NCBI RefSeq assembly: GCF_013402815.2
Contig: NZ_CP058601.1
Coordinates: 868,001 to 932,000, forward strand
DNA from: Natrinema halophilum
Lineage (GTDB): Archaea > Halobacteriota > Halobacteria > Halobacteriales > Natrialbaceae
Direction: 5' to 3'
Length of the DNA: 64,000 nucleotides
Shown here one piece after another: positions 46,264-54,867 of the stretch (the first letter of the stretch is position 1; each line of letters begins with the position of its first letter). Below the pieces are notes generated by a model. It worked only from the letters and a program-made list of their open reading frames with translations. It did not search any database and was not told the DNA's origin. Both the position numbers and the translations under genes were made by a program.

Positions 46264-47441
46264 CAGTTCTCCTCCGGAGTGGTCATCCGGTGTTCCTGTC
46301 TGGCTTCGTCACTGCCGTTCTCGCCCGTCTGGCTCCCCACACTCCGCTCCTGTTCGTCGGCGATCCGGAACCCGCCGGTTTCGGCTCGTCCTGAGAGTTC
46401 CCGCTGTGGGAACGGGATCGTAATGTCTTCGGCTTCGTACGCTCGTTTGATAGCGCCAATCGCTTCAGTCCGCGCCCGCCAGTATCGCCTTGCACTCGGT
46501 TTATCGATCCAGAACCGAGCTGAAAGAACGACGGCTGAATCGCCGAAGGACTTGGTAACGACCTGGGGTGCCGGCGCGGAAAGCGCCTGTTCGATGTCGT
46601 CGATTGCGTCTTCGGCGAGGGTGATCGCCCGATCGACGTCGGTTGCATAGTCAACGCCGACTTCGATCTCGAGGCGCAGGCGGCCTCGCTTCGAACGATT
46701 GGTTACCATGCTCGAGGCGATGACGTCGTTGGGGATCATGATGTACTCGCCGTCGAACGACCGAAGTTGCGTGTTAACGATCGAAATGTCGGTGACGACT
46801 CCCTCGTTGTCCTCGACTTCGATCCAGTCGCCGATCTCGAACGGCCGCGCGAACATCAGCACGAAGCCCGAGAGCATCGTTCCCAGGGTCTGGCGAGCGG
46901 CCATGCCGACGATGATACCGAGGAAGCCGGCACCCACGAGGAGGCTCCCGAGATCCTCGATCCAGACGCCCAGCACGACGACGAGCGAGACGGACCAGAT
47001 GATCACCTGCGAGAGGCGATGAGTGACTTTCCGCTGGTGGGCCGTCACGGCGGACGATGAACCGAATACTTCCTCGATCAATCGGCGGACGAATCGGGTG
47101 ATGATCACCGTCACGACGATGAGAAGGAACGAAAAGATCGCACGCGGAATGACGTTACTGTTCAGATCGAGTTCCGAGTACAGCTGCTGAACTTCTTCCA
47201 TGCGCCCCCAGACACCCGTCACGACGCCGAGGCACACGAAACAGATGCCGATGAGCAAGGTCATCGAGATGACGTCGGCGTAAAGCGGCTTCGTCCGTTG
47301 GCAAACCCACGCGTGGAATCGTCGATAGGAGAGAAGAACCGAGACTACGATCGCAACCGCAACGAGAGAGACTGCGAGTTTGAGGGTGGCCGACGGAATC
47401 GCTTCCGACAGCCAGTCGAGTCCCGTCAGTAATCCGGACAT
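46263..47441 (-). CDS. MscS-family mechanosensitive ion channel
   Basis: This 392-residue channel has four to five membrane helices in the first 200 residues and the TM3 pore region GFLGIIVGMAARQTLGTMLSG. Next comes the MscS beta domain (FEIGDWIEVEDNEGVVTDISIV, DGEYIMIPNDVIASS) and a C-terminal alpha/beta domain ending in IPFPQRELSG. These proteins release osmolytes under hypo-osmotic shock. The gene immediately precedes the HemK2-like gene, with a one-base overlap. Confidence 0.9.
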   Translation of the reverse strand: MSGLLTGLDWLSEAIPSATLKLAVSLVAVAIVVSVLLSYRRFHAWVCQRTKPLYADVISMTLLIGICFVCLGVVTGVWGRMEEVQQLYSELDLNSNVIPRAIFSFLLIVVTVIITRFVRRLIEEVFGSSSAVTAHQRKVTHRLSQVIIWSVSLVVVLGVWIEDLGSLLVGAGFLGIIVGMAARQTLGTMLSGFVLMFARPFEIGDWIEVEDNEGVVTDISIVNTQLRSFDGEYIMIPNDVIASSMVTNRSKRGRLRLEIEVGVDYATDVDRAITLAEDAIDDIEQALSAPAPQVVTKSFGDSAVVLSARFWIDKPSARRYWRARTEAIGAIKRAYEAEDITIPFPQRELSGRAETGGFRIADEQERSVGSQTGENGSDEARQEHRMTTPEEN

Positions 47442-47530
47442 ATGATCGTCCCTACAACCAATCGTTCGCGCAGCTTTGAGTATTCGTTGGTCAGCAGGCA
47501 GGGTCCGTTCGTCCGGCCCGAGACTCCGGT

Positions 47531-47660
47531 GCGATCCGCTCGAACCGACTCGTGGAGCCCGCCGGAACCGTCTCGTGCGACCCGCTCGAACCGACTCGTG
47601 CGATCCGCTCGAACCGACTCGTGGAGCCCGCCGGAACCGTCTCGTGCGACCCGCTCGAGT
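47531..47660. repeat. 23-base tandem repeat array between mscS and rsmA
   Basis: Units of about 23 bases such as CGATCCGCTCGAACCGACTC(GTG) recur about 5.5 times. They alternate with a variant beginning GAGCCCGCCGGAACCG; two copies of the three-unit set (69 bases) are identical or almost so. It is a GC-rich minisatellite, not a CRISPR: there are no unique spacers. It lies between the mscS start and the rsmA end. Confidence 0.8.
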
Positions 47661-47672
47661 CGCTACCAGAGG

Positions 47673-48512
47673 TTACACGGCATCGGGATTGCCGACGTCC
47701 CGCGCAAGTCGGGCCAACGCGGCGAACTCGGAGGGCGCCATCGCGCCGGCCCGTTTCTGTAGAACGGCATCGTCGGCCGCGTCGACGACGGCCTCGGGGT
47801 TTCCCAGCCTGGAAATATGCGCCGTGTTCCGGATCGCGTTGCGGATCGTCTTCCGGCGCTGGGTGAACAACGCCTTGACGAATCGCAGGAAAAATTCATC
47901 GTCGTCGACTTCGTACCCGGGCTCGCGCGGAACCGCTCGTACCACCGCGCTCCGGACCGCCGGCGGCGGGGAGAACGCTTCGTTCGGGATCGATTCGACC
48001 AGTTCGACGTCAGCGTAGTGCTGACTCGAGACCGAGAGCCGGCCGTATTCGCTCGTGCCGGGCTCGGCGACCATCCGCTCGGCGAATTCCTGTTGGAACA
48101 TTAACACCAGCGGCTGCTTTCGGGGAAAAAGTCGAAACGCGATTTCGCTCGAGACGCCGTACGGCAGGTTCGACACCGACGCCGAAAAGTCCGGAAGGTC
48201 GACGTTCAGAGCATCACCTTCGATCACCGTAAGGGTGCCAGCGTCTATCTCCCCTGCGAACTCCTCGCGAAGAAAATCAGCGAGAACGGGATCGCGCTCC
48301 ACGACGGTCACCTCGTCGGCGACCGCGAGCAGTCGGTCCGTCAGCGCCCCCGTGCCGCCACCGATCTCGAGCAGGTGACGCGTATCGGCGTCGATATCAT
48401 CGAGATAGGTCGGCAACCGGTCCAGAACACGATCGTCGACGAGAAAGTGCTGGTCGCGGTCCGGATCGCCACGGACGCCGGCACGCGCGATCAACCCGTC
48501 TGGATCTCTCAT
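47673..48512 (-). CDS. rsmA: 16S rRNA dimethyladenosine methyltransferase RsmA/KsgA
   Basis: This 279-residue enzyme dimethylates two adjacent adenines in the 3' helix of 16S rRNA late in ribosome assembly. It shows QHFLVDDRVLDRL, the SAM motif LLEIGGGTGALTDRL, VVERDPVLADFL, VIEGDALNVDLP and the catalytic NLPYGVSSEI. The C-terminal helical domain has AFSPPPAVRSAVVR and LFTQRRKTIRNAI. Family length is normal. Confidence 0.94.
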   Translation of the reverse strand: MRDPDGLIARAGVRGDPDRDQHFLVDDRVLDRLPTYLDDIDADTRHLLEIGGGTGALTDRLLAVADEVTVVERDPVLADFLREEFAGEIDAGTLTVIEGDALNVDLPDFSASVSNLPYGVSSEIAFRLFPRKQPLVLMFQQEFAERMVAEPGTSEYGRLSVSSQHYADVELVESIPNEAFSPPPAVRSAVVRAVPREPGYEVDDDEFFLRFVKALFTQRRKTIRNAIRNTAHISRLGNPEAVVDAADDAVLQKRAGAMAPSEFAALARLARDVGNPDAV

Positions 48513-48942
48513 TGCCGCTGCTAGGTTCGGGGCGAATGTAAACGCACCGTCTCGTCGTTCGGGGCACGGCCCACTGCTTCCGAACTGCAGGTTCGACTCG
48601 CGGCCGCACCTGGACGTCTAGTTCGGCGTACGTCCTCCGGCAGGGATTCCGTCTCCCCACCCACGTTCGCCCAGCCGATGCACTCGGAGAGTGCACAAGA
48701 GGCGACCTCGTTTCGCTCGAGGGAACGATGCTCGTTCCGACCGAAACCGACATCGGACCCGACTGGGGAACCGCCAGCGCGTGCCGCGATGCACCCGACT
48801 CGAGGCCGGCTTCATCGGTGTCGCGGTCGCAGTCCGGTTTACTGACCCTGATCCCCGTCTTGCAGCGACGGATCAGCGACGAGAGGCCGGTCGGAACGCC
48901 GATAGGTTCGCGGCAGATGGACGAAAAATGGAACGCGTTCTT
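48513..48942. other. Intergenic region
   Basis: These 430 bases hold no supported gene. Some long frames in this area are GC-driven and lack acidic protein composition. Confidence 0.45.
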
Positions 48943-49524
48943 TCACGCTGCAGCAGTCGATTCCTCTCCGACGACGCGCCGCTCGGCCGACCCGACCGAC
49001 AGCAACGCGACGCCGCTTACGAGCACGTTGATTCCGAAAAGCGTTCCAATCGCCCACAGTGCGGTCGACGGCCACCCGGCCCATAGCAAGCCCGCCAGAA
49101 AGATTCCGATCACGCCGCTGACGGCGATCCATAGCCCGTTCGCCTCACGAGGCATGCTCAGCCCTGCACCTATTTCGACGATTCCGCCGACGAACAGGTA
49201 TGCGATTACGAGCAGCGTCAGCGTCGTCAACCCCAGTACCGGGTTCGCCAGTAAGCCGATTCCGGCGACAACGTAGACTACCGCGAGGAGTAACTGTATC
49301 GCACTTCCCGTCCATCCGGGTACCGAAAACGCGTGGGCCACGTGGGCGAATCCGCCGACAACGAGTAACGCACCGAGGATCACCGACAGCGACACGCCGG
49401 TGACAAACGGGAACAGGATCGCCAACAGGCCGAGGACGACCAGCAAGAATCCGCCGCCCGCCGGGATTCGCCAGTCTTGATCGGGATCGATACCGGTCCT
49501 CTGATTCACTGAAGCGTCTACCAT
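48943..49524 (-). CDS. HdeD-like (DUF308) six-helix membrane protein
   Basis: The protein has 193 residues from the ATG at 49524 (MVDASVNQRTGID). It has six hydrophobic helices, each about 20 residues long, including LLVVLGLLAILFPFVTGVSL and LAVVYVVAGIGLLANPVLG, matching the HdeD/DUF308 repeat fold linked to acid or general stress in bacteria. The TATTTTAT at about 49541-49548 supports this start with a short leader. Its archaeal role is unknown. Confidence 0.78.
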   Translation of the reverse strand: MVDASVNQRTGIDPDQDWRIPAGGGFLLVVLGLLAILFPFVTGVSLSVILGALLVVGGFAHVAHAFSVPGWTGSAIQLLLAVVYVVAGIGLLANPVLGLTTLTLLVIAYLFVGGIVEIGAGLSMPREANGLWIAVSGVIGIFLAGLLWAGWPSTALWAIGTLFGINVLVSGVALLSVGSAERRVVGEESTAAA

Positions 49525-49797
49525 TTCGTTCCACCCCATATAAAATACGATGCTCAGATCCGTAAATACCACTTCACGCCGGACAACAGTTCTCCAACCG
49601 CGACCTGTCGGCGAAAAATGCTCCGCTCCAGACGGGTCGGTTCGCCATCGCGGATGCGAGCGTCCGAATTACCACGGTCGCCTGTCGACTGCGGTCGGTA
49701 CTCGAGGCGGTGTACTCGACCATGGCGCACTCGATCGCGCCGGTATCGGCTTCGATCTCCCCCTCTCACTAAGGTCGTCGAACTCGATATCCACACC

Positions 49798-50091
49798 ATG
49801 GCACCCCCGATACGGCGGCTCATTCTCGATGTGATGAAGCCACACGAACCCGACATCATCGAATTTGCGGAAGTCGTTGCCGGCTGCACGGGCGTCTCCG
49901 GGGTCAACGTCGCACTCGTCGAGACCGATCGTGTCGTCCAGAATCTCAAGCTGACGATCGAAGGCGACGCCATCGATGCCGCGACTATCGAGGGGGCCAT
50001 CACCGATCTCGGCGGAACGGTTCACTCGATCGACGGGGTCGCATGCGGTGAGCGACTGGTCGACGAGCGAGACACGCCCCAGGACAACTGA
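49798..50091 (+). CDS. DUF211-family small protein
   Basis: The 97-residue protein starts at the ATG at 49798 (MAPPIRRLILDVMKPHEPDI). It matches archaeal DUF211: an alpha/beta ferredoxin-like domain with TGVSGVNVALVETD and GDAIDAATIEGAITDLGGTV. No function is established. It is followed after 12 bases by the VIT-family gene, so the two may be an operon. That suggests a metal-homeostasis context (inference). Confidence 0.82.
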   Translation: MAPPIRRLILDVMKPHEPDIIEFAEVVAGCTGVSGVNVALVETDRVVQNLKLTIEGDAIDAATIEGAITDLGGTVHSIDGVACGERLVDERDTPQDN

Positions 50092-50103
50092 TACGGTGAG
50101 ACA

Positions 50104-50673
50104 GTGGCCTCCCTTCGCACACTCCTCGCTGACGAGGACGTCAGGTCGATCTCGCGTCGGTATTTCATTTCAAACGGATTCGACGGGACGTTGACGAGCA
50201 TCGGGGTCGTCGTCGGCGCGTACCTATCGGGGGTCACCGACGGATTCACCGTGTTCACCATCGGTCTGGGGGCGGCCGTCGGTCTTGGGACGTCCGGCGT
50301 CTGGAGCGTCTGGGAGATCGAACGAGCAGAGAAACAGGCCGAGCTGATGCGAATCGAGCGCGCTATGCTAACCGACCTGCAAGACACGACACTCCGCGAT
50401 CGTCGTGAAGGCGCGCGAAAGATCAACGCCGTCGCGAGCGGAATCGGTCCGCTCATCGGAATCATACTCCCGCTGTTGCCGTTTCTCGCTCGAGGCGTCC
50501 TCTTCTCGCCGCTCGAGGCCACGATCGTGGCAGTCGGAATCGGTGTGGTTGTCCTCTTTACGTTCGGGGCGTATCTCGGCTCGATTTCGAAACAGAACTG
50601 GATCGTCGCCGGGGTCCGTATGGGGCTGGCGGGAATCGTCGTTGCGGTTCTCAACCTGTTCTTACCCGGGTGA
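50104..50673 (+). CDS. VIT/CCC1-like membrane transporter
   Basis: The 189-residue protein starts at a GTG (MASLRTLLADEDVR). It shows RRYFISNGFDGTLTSIGVVVGAYLSG, related to the VIT1/CCC1 and TIGR00267 families, which move iron or manganese out of the cytosol. About five membrane helices surround a soluble helical hairpin (WEIERAEKQAELMRIERAM) that in the family binds metal through acidic residues. It is encoded 12 bases after the DUF211 gene. Confidence 0.8.
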   Translation: MASLRTLLADEDVRSISRRYFISNGFDGTLTSIGVVVGAYLSGVTDGFTVFTIGLGAAVGLGTSGVWSVWEIERAEKQAELMRIERAMLTDLQDTTLRDRREGARKINAVASGIGPLIGIILPLLPFLARGVLFSPLEATIVAVGIGVVVLFTFGAYLGSISKQNWIVAGVRMGLAGIVVAVLNLFLPG

Positions 50674-50895
50674 TGGCTGATCGCGAAGGTCGCAATGATA
50701 GCTCGAGAAATCATGTTCGAGATTGAACTGTCCGCTGAAGGCGGACGCTCGAGTTCGCTCTATGGTCGAACCGTACTTTGCCTCGGCAGTTCAGTTATCG
50801 GGTCAGTATCGAACAGATGAATGACGTTTCAGTCGGAGTGTCATGGCGATGTCGGCTACTCATTATGGTGCTCGTTGTGGGATGGAGGCATACAG

Positions 50896-51318
50896 ATGCC
50901 AGTCGAAAACCTCGCTCGAAGCAACGTGGTTACGGCCGCGACCGACGTTTCGATTGACGACCTTGCATCGATCATGATTGACGAGGCTGTCGGCAGCGTC
51001 GTCATTACGGACGACGGGAAACCCACCGGTATCGTCACCGATCGCGATTTAGTAGCGAACGTCCTCGCGGAGAAAACCGATCCGGACGCGGTGGTGGCAG
51101 AAGACGTGATGTCGGAAGATCCGTGCACGATCGAACACGGCGCTGGCTTCTACCAGGCGACCGAACTGATGAGCGAACACGGCATCCGACGACTCCCTGT
51201 TACGGATTCCGACGGGGAACTATCGGGAATCCTCACAATCGACGACCTGAACGAACTGCTCGCCGACGAACACCAGGAACTTGCGGGGGTCATCCGGAAA
51301 CAGCGACCGCCGTACTGA
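50896..51318 (+). CDS. Two-CBS-domain protein
   Basis: This 140-residue protein (MPVENLARSNVVTAATDVSI) is a tandem pair of CBS domains with VGSVVITDDGKPTGIVTDRD and GIRRLPVTDSDGELSGILT. Such stand-alone pairs bind adenine nucleotides and act as energy or redox sensors. The ATG at 50896 is preferred over the upstream frame at 50821. No partner domain is fused. Confidence 0.88.
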   Translation: MPVENLARSNVVTAATDVSIDDLASIMIDEAVGSVVITDDGKPTGIVTDRDLVANVLAEKTDPDAVVAEDVMSEDPCTIEHGAGFYQATELMSEHGIRRLPVTDSDGELSGILTIDDLNELLADEHQELAGVIRKQRPPY

Positions 51319-51789
51319 GTTTCCGCCGTCGGTCCCGGATCGGCCTGTCGCCTCACTTCTGAAGACCCTCGCGACCGAGTAGTCCGATTCGCGACGGAAA
51401 CCGGCGGAGATCGACGACTCGGACGGGAACAGCGGTGCGACGTCGGTCGTCGCTCGTGTCCGTCTCGCCCGATCCGACTCGACGGGTTTGTAGAGTGCAG
51501 TAACGGGGTTGCCGATCCGACACCCGAAGTGGCACGCCAAACTGGCGCTGACGGCGATCACGACCGGCTTTCGTGTCCCTCCGATCGTCAGAAGAGGCGG
51601 AGTTCACGCCAGCAGACAGTATTGAATACATTGGACAATATGGGGAGAGGAGCCAGGCGTTCCACCGAGGAAGAAGGCCAATTTCGGCCCCGATCATGGA
51701 CCAAATCGTTCTCAGTCGATCCCGGTGCGATACGATATTGCATGGAATACACAAAACCTTTAAATCATTCCAATTCGTACAGGGGAGTG
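51319..51789. other. Intergenic region ahead of trxA
   Basis: These 471 bases contain no supported gene. The right end carries the trxA promoter. Confidence 0.5.
51757..51766 (+). promoter_or_regulatory. Putative TATA box of the thioredoxin operon
   Basis: CCTTTAAATC lies 24-33 bases upstream of the trxA ATG, matching the haloarchaeal spacing for a leaderless mRNA. Confidence 0.55.
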
Positions 51790-52152
51790 ATGGCAACTGA
51801 TGCATACGACGGCGAAGCCGGACAGTCGATCGACGAACCGCTCCATATCGAGAGCGGAAGCCACCTCGATGATGTCGCAGACGAGCACGACGTCGTTCTC
51901 GTCGACTTCTACGCTGACTGGTGTGGTCCCTGCAAGATGCTCGAGCCAGTCCTCGAGAGACTGGCCGGCGAGACCGACGCCGTAATCGCGAAGGTCGACG
52001 TCGACCAGCACCAGCAGCTCGCGGGTGCGTACGGCGTCAGGGGCGTCCCGACGCTCGTCCTCTTCGCGGACGGCGAACAGGTCGAACAACATACCGGCGC
52101 ACTGCCCGCTGACCGACTTCGCAGTCTGATCGAGGGATATACCAACGAATGA
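51790..52152 (+). CDS. Thioredoxin
   Basis: This 120-residue cytoplasmic dithiol-disulfide protein has the standard WCGPCKM active site (Cys45, Cys48) and VRGVPTLVLFADG with the cis-proline. An acidic N-terminal extension of about 20 residues is typical of halophiles. Its TGA overlaps the ATG of the reductase gene, so it is co-translated with its partner. Confidence 0.94.
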   Translation: MATDAYDGEAGQSIDEPLHIESGSHLDDVADEHDVVLVDFYADWCGPCKMLEPVLERLAGETDAVIAKVDVDQHQQLAGAYGVRGVPTLVLFADGEQVEQHTGALPADRLRSLIEGYTNE

Positions 52153-53195
52153 ACGAGCATGCGACAGAATCCGAGACTATCCACGACGTGATCGTCGTCG
52201 GCTCCGGCGTCGCCGGGCTCTCGGCTGCGGTGTACGCCGCACGAGCCGATCTCGAGCCGCTGGTCCTCGAGGGCCCGGAGCCAGGCGGTCAGCTAACGCT
52301 TACGACCGACGTAGAGAACTACCTCGGCTTCCCCGAGGGAGTCGGCGGCATGGAGTTGATCCAGCGTGGAAAAGACCAGGCTCACCGCTTCGGCGCCGAG
52401 TTCCGCCACGGCAGCATCGAGAGCGCGACGTTCGACGAGCGGCCGTTCGAACTCGACCTCGCGACCGGTGACACGCTTCGAACCCGTGCGCTGATCGTCG
52501 CGACCGGTGCGAGCGCCCGCTGGGTTGGAGCCGAGAACGAAGACGAACTGATGGGCTACGGACTCTCGACGTGTGCGACCTGCGACGGTGCGTTCCACCG
52601 CGGCGACGATGTCCTCGTGATCGGTGGTGGCGACAGCGCGATGGAAGAAGCGCTCTTCCTGGCGAAATTCGCCGACAGCGTAACGATCGTTCACCGCCGT
52701 GACGAGCTGCGCGCATCGGACATCATGGCCCGCAGAGCCCGCGACCACGAGAAGATCTCGTTTCGCTGGAACACCGAATTGCTCGAGATTCACGGCACAC
52801 AAGACGGCGGCGTCACGGGGGCAACTCTCGTCCGGCACCCGGACGGCCGACCGAAGAAGAAACTCGAAGCGGGCGCGAATGTCGAGTACGACGAGGTCGA
52901 CGTCGGCGGCATCTTCTATGGCGTCGGCCACGTTCCGAACACGGATTTCCTCGCGAACACCGCCGTCACACTCGACGACTCCGGACACCTGCGGACGCTC
53001 GACGGGCGGACGACCGAAACTTCGGTCGACGGCGTCTTCGGTGCCGGCGACGTGATGGACCCCGAATACCGACAGGCAATCACTGCCGCCGGAACCGGAA
53101 GCATGGCCGCTCTCGACGCAGAGGCATGGCTCGAGGAACGAGCGATAGCGGGGACACAGTCCGACGCCGTTACCGAGGTGCCGGCTGACGATTAG
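52149..53195 (+). CDS. trxB: Thioredoxin reductase-like FAD/NAD(P)H disulfide reductase
   Basis: This 348-residue flavoprotein reduces thioredoxin. The FAD-binding VIVVGSGVAGLSAAVYA (about 14-30), the redox disulfide STCATCDGAF (Cys142, Cys145), the NAD(P)H site VLVIGGGDSAMEEALFLA and the C-terminal GVFGAGDVMD are all present. The ATG overlaps the trxA stop (ATGA). Cofactor preference (NADPH versus NADH) is not decided here. Confidence 0.93.
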   Translation: MNEHATESETIHDVIVVGSGVAGLSAAVYAARADLEPLVLEGPEPGGQLTLTTDVENYLGFPEGVGGMELIQRGKDQAHRFGAEFRHGSIESATFDERPFELDLATGDTLRTRALIVATGASARWVGAENEDELMGYGLSTCATCDGAFHRGDDVLVIGGGDSAMEEALFLAKFADSVTIVHRRDELRASDIMARRARDHEKISFRWNTELLEIHGTQDGGVTGATLVRHPDGRPKKKLEAGANVEYDEVDVGGIFYGVGHVPNTDFLANTAVTLDDSGHLRTLDGRTTETSVDGVFGAGDVMDPEYRQAITAAGTGSMAALDAEAWLEERAIAGTQSDAVTEVPADD

Positions 53196-53303
53196 CGAAA
53201 CTCCGAGAGAATCGACCCAGTGGCTCCCTGTCTCTGAAATCCGTCGCTGAAAGGACAGCACCGTACGTGGTGAGTGACTGCTGGCAATTCCAGGCAGACC
53301 TGT

Positions 53304-53313
53304 AACTTATATG
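53304..53313 (+). promoter_or_regulatory. Putative TATA box of a universal stress gene
   Basis: AACTTATATG lies about 29-38 bases before the ATG at 53342, matching expected core-promoter spacing. Confidence 0.45.
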
Positions 53314-53341
53314 TCTCGGCCGGTGGTGGATGGCCCCGCCC

Positions 53342-53746
53342 ATGTACGATACCATCCTCGTCGCGACGGACGGGAGTGACCCCGCAACTCGAGCTGCCGA
53401 CCACGCAATCGATCTCGCGTCGTCGTTCGACGCCGATCTCTATTCGCTTTACGTCGTCGATACGCGGCGATACGGAAGCTCGATGATGTCGAACGCAGAT
53501 TCTGTCGCCGAAGATTTGAAAGAGCGGGGACAGGAGATTCTGACTGATATCGCGTCTCGGGCAGACGTCGATGTAACGACTGAGGTGCGAAGCGGACAAC
53601 CCTCTCAACAGATCGGTGAGTACGCAGACGAAATCGACGCTGATCTGCTCATTATTGGTAACCGCGGTCTCACTTCCGGTGGTGAAATCGGAAGCACCGC
53701 AGAACGAGTCGTTAGATACGTCGACCGACCGGTGATCACGGCCTGA
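53342..53746 (+). CDS. Universal stress protein (UspA family)
   Basis: The 134-residue single-domain protein begins MYDTILVATDGSDPATRAAD and ends with the nucleotide-binding stretch IGNRGLTSGGEIGSTAERVV. The glycine loop (GNRG...GS) is shorter than the usual G-2x-G-9x-G, which may weaken ATP binding. It lies at the head of a Usp-rich region. I start at 53342 rather than the upstream 53330. Confidence 0.88.
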   Translation: MYDTILVATDGSDPATRAADHAIDLASSFDADLYSLYVVDTRRYGSSMMSNADSVAEDLKERGQEILTDIASRADVDVTTEVRSGQPSQQIGEYADEIDADLLIIGNRGLTSGGEIGSTAERVVRYVDRPVITA

Positions 53747-53821
53747 GGGTGGACACATGCGCGCCAGATTCGTCCGAGACCGACCCTCGAAGTTAATGAT
53801 AGAGAGCGAGAACCGGCACCT

Positions 53822-54319
53822 ATGACGTTCGTCGTTCCATTTGATGGATCACCGCTCGCAGAAGCCGCCCTCGTCAGAGCCGCCGAATACGGGGACGCAC
53901 TCGAGGAGTTCGTGACGGCCGTCTCCGTGGTCCCCGAACGAAAGCGGTACGCGAGAGAGAAAGGGTGGATCGGTGACGATGAGACGTACGACGTCGACTC
54001 CGTCGTGGAGCAACTTCGTGAACAGGTTCGATCGATCGCCCCCGATGCGACGTTTGAACACGAACGAATCCGCGAGTTCCCGCCGGAATCCCAGTTAGCC
54101 GATCACATCGAGCGGCTGGTTCTCGACCACGATCCGAGCGTCGTGTTTCTCGGCAGCGACAACGTCGGCCGCGTCGTGACGCCGCTGACGAGCGTGGGGG
54201 TTCACGTGGCCGCCGAGGAAGCGTACGACGTTTTCATCGTCCGACATCAACATCCGCCCAGACTCGACGCGATCGAACCACACGCGGACTTCTACGACGA
54301 CGAGAACACCTCGTCGTAG
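53822..54319 (+). CDS. Divergent UspA-like protein
   Basis: This 165-residue protein begins MTFVVPFDGSPLAEAALVRA, the UspA start pattern, with VVFLGSDNVGRVVTPLTSVG and YDVFIVRH at the C-terminal side of the fold. The G-2x-G-9x-G loop is not clear, so it may not bind ATP. It follows the preceding stress gene on the same strand with a 75-base gap. Confidence 0.75.
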   Translation: MTFVVPFDGSPLAEAALVRAAEYGDALEEFVTAVSVVPERKRYAREKGWIGDDETYDVDSVVEQLREQVRSIAPDATFEHERIREFPPESQLADHIERLVLDHDPSVVFLGSDNVGRVVTPLTSVGVHVAAEEAYDVFIVRHQHPPRLDAIEPHADFYDDENTSS

Positions 54320-54355
54320 GCCTTCGATGGCGCTTCCAACTCGGTCGCCGCCGGG

Positions 54356-54697
54356 TCATGCCGTCGTTCGTTCGATTGCGGCGAGGACGTTCGGGATGAG
54401 TTCACAATCGTAATATCGTATCGTCTCGCTACAGGCGTCGTAGTCGATGAGACCGCTATCCTCGAGGGAGGGGAAGTGATTGTGCTCGAGTTCCAGGGCC
54501 CATTCGTCGGCGGTCATCGCCCCGGACGTCGGGAGCGACTCGATGAGCGATTCGCGAGCTAATGGGTTTTTAGACGTCGATTCCATAACCGTGATCACCG
54601 TTCGGCGACGGGAATATGCGAGCAGCGACAGGATATCGTCGACATTACACGTACATCTGACGGCTCCGTCAGAGCGGTAGATATGACACTCACACAT
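54356..54697 (-). CDS. DUF7344-like winged-helix regulator with Cys-rich N-terminus
   Basis: From the ATG at 54697 the protein has 113 residues. It begins MCECHIYRSDGAVRCTCNVD, placing four cysteines (CEC, CTC) and a His near the N-terminus. An ArsR/DUF7344-like winged helix follows: DILSLLAYSRRRTVITVMES, then ELEHNHFPSLEDSGLIDYD. The Cys/His cluster might bind metal or sense redox; that is speculation. It is divergent from the DUF389 gene across an unusual inverted repeat. Confidence 0.7.
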   Translation of the reverse strand: MCECHIYRSDGAVRCTCNVDDILSLLAYSRRRTVITVMESTSKNPLARESLIESLPTSGAMTADEWALELEHNHFPSLEDSGLIDYDACSETIRYYDCELIPNVLAAIERTTA

Positions 54698-54816
54698 GAT
54701 TTTCGGCACTTCAGTTATCGAGGTCATCGGATAAAGGCCCTCAGCGTGTTCCCACGGGATGAAAGCATCTGACAGAACGGACTGTTCGTCGAGTCTGATC
54801 GACCCGGTCAGCAGAT

Positions 54817-54866
54817 CGGTTGTGGACGAGGGACACTATTATCGGTCCGATCGTCGTCCACAACCG
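54817..54866. promoter_or_regulatory. Perfect 13-base inverted repeat flanking a TATA-like element
   Basis: CGGTTGTGGACGA (54817-54829) and TCGTCCACAACCG (54854-54866) are exact reverse complements separated by 24 bases. The TATA-like ACTATTATC (54834-54842) sits inside, and the GTG of the DUF389 gene starts 2 bases after the right arm. It is either an operator for a dimeric regulator or an RNA hairpin covering the start. Confidence 0.6.
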
Positions 54867-54867
54867 C

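Noticed and set aside
47531-47660. Possible CRISPR array from regularly spaced repeats
   Set aside because: The repeat units are contiguous with no unique spacers and no cas genes lie nearby; it is a minisatellite.
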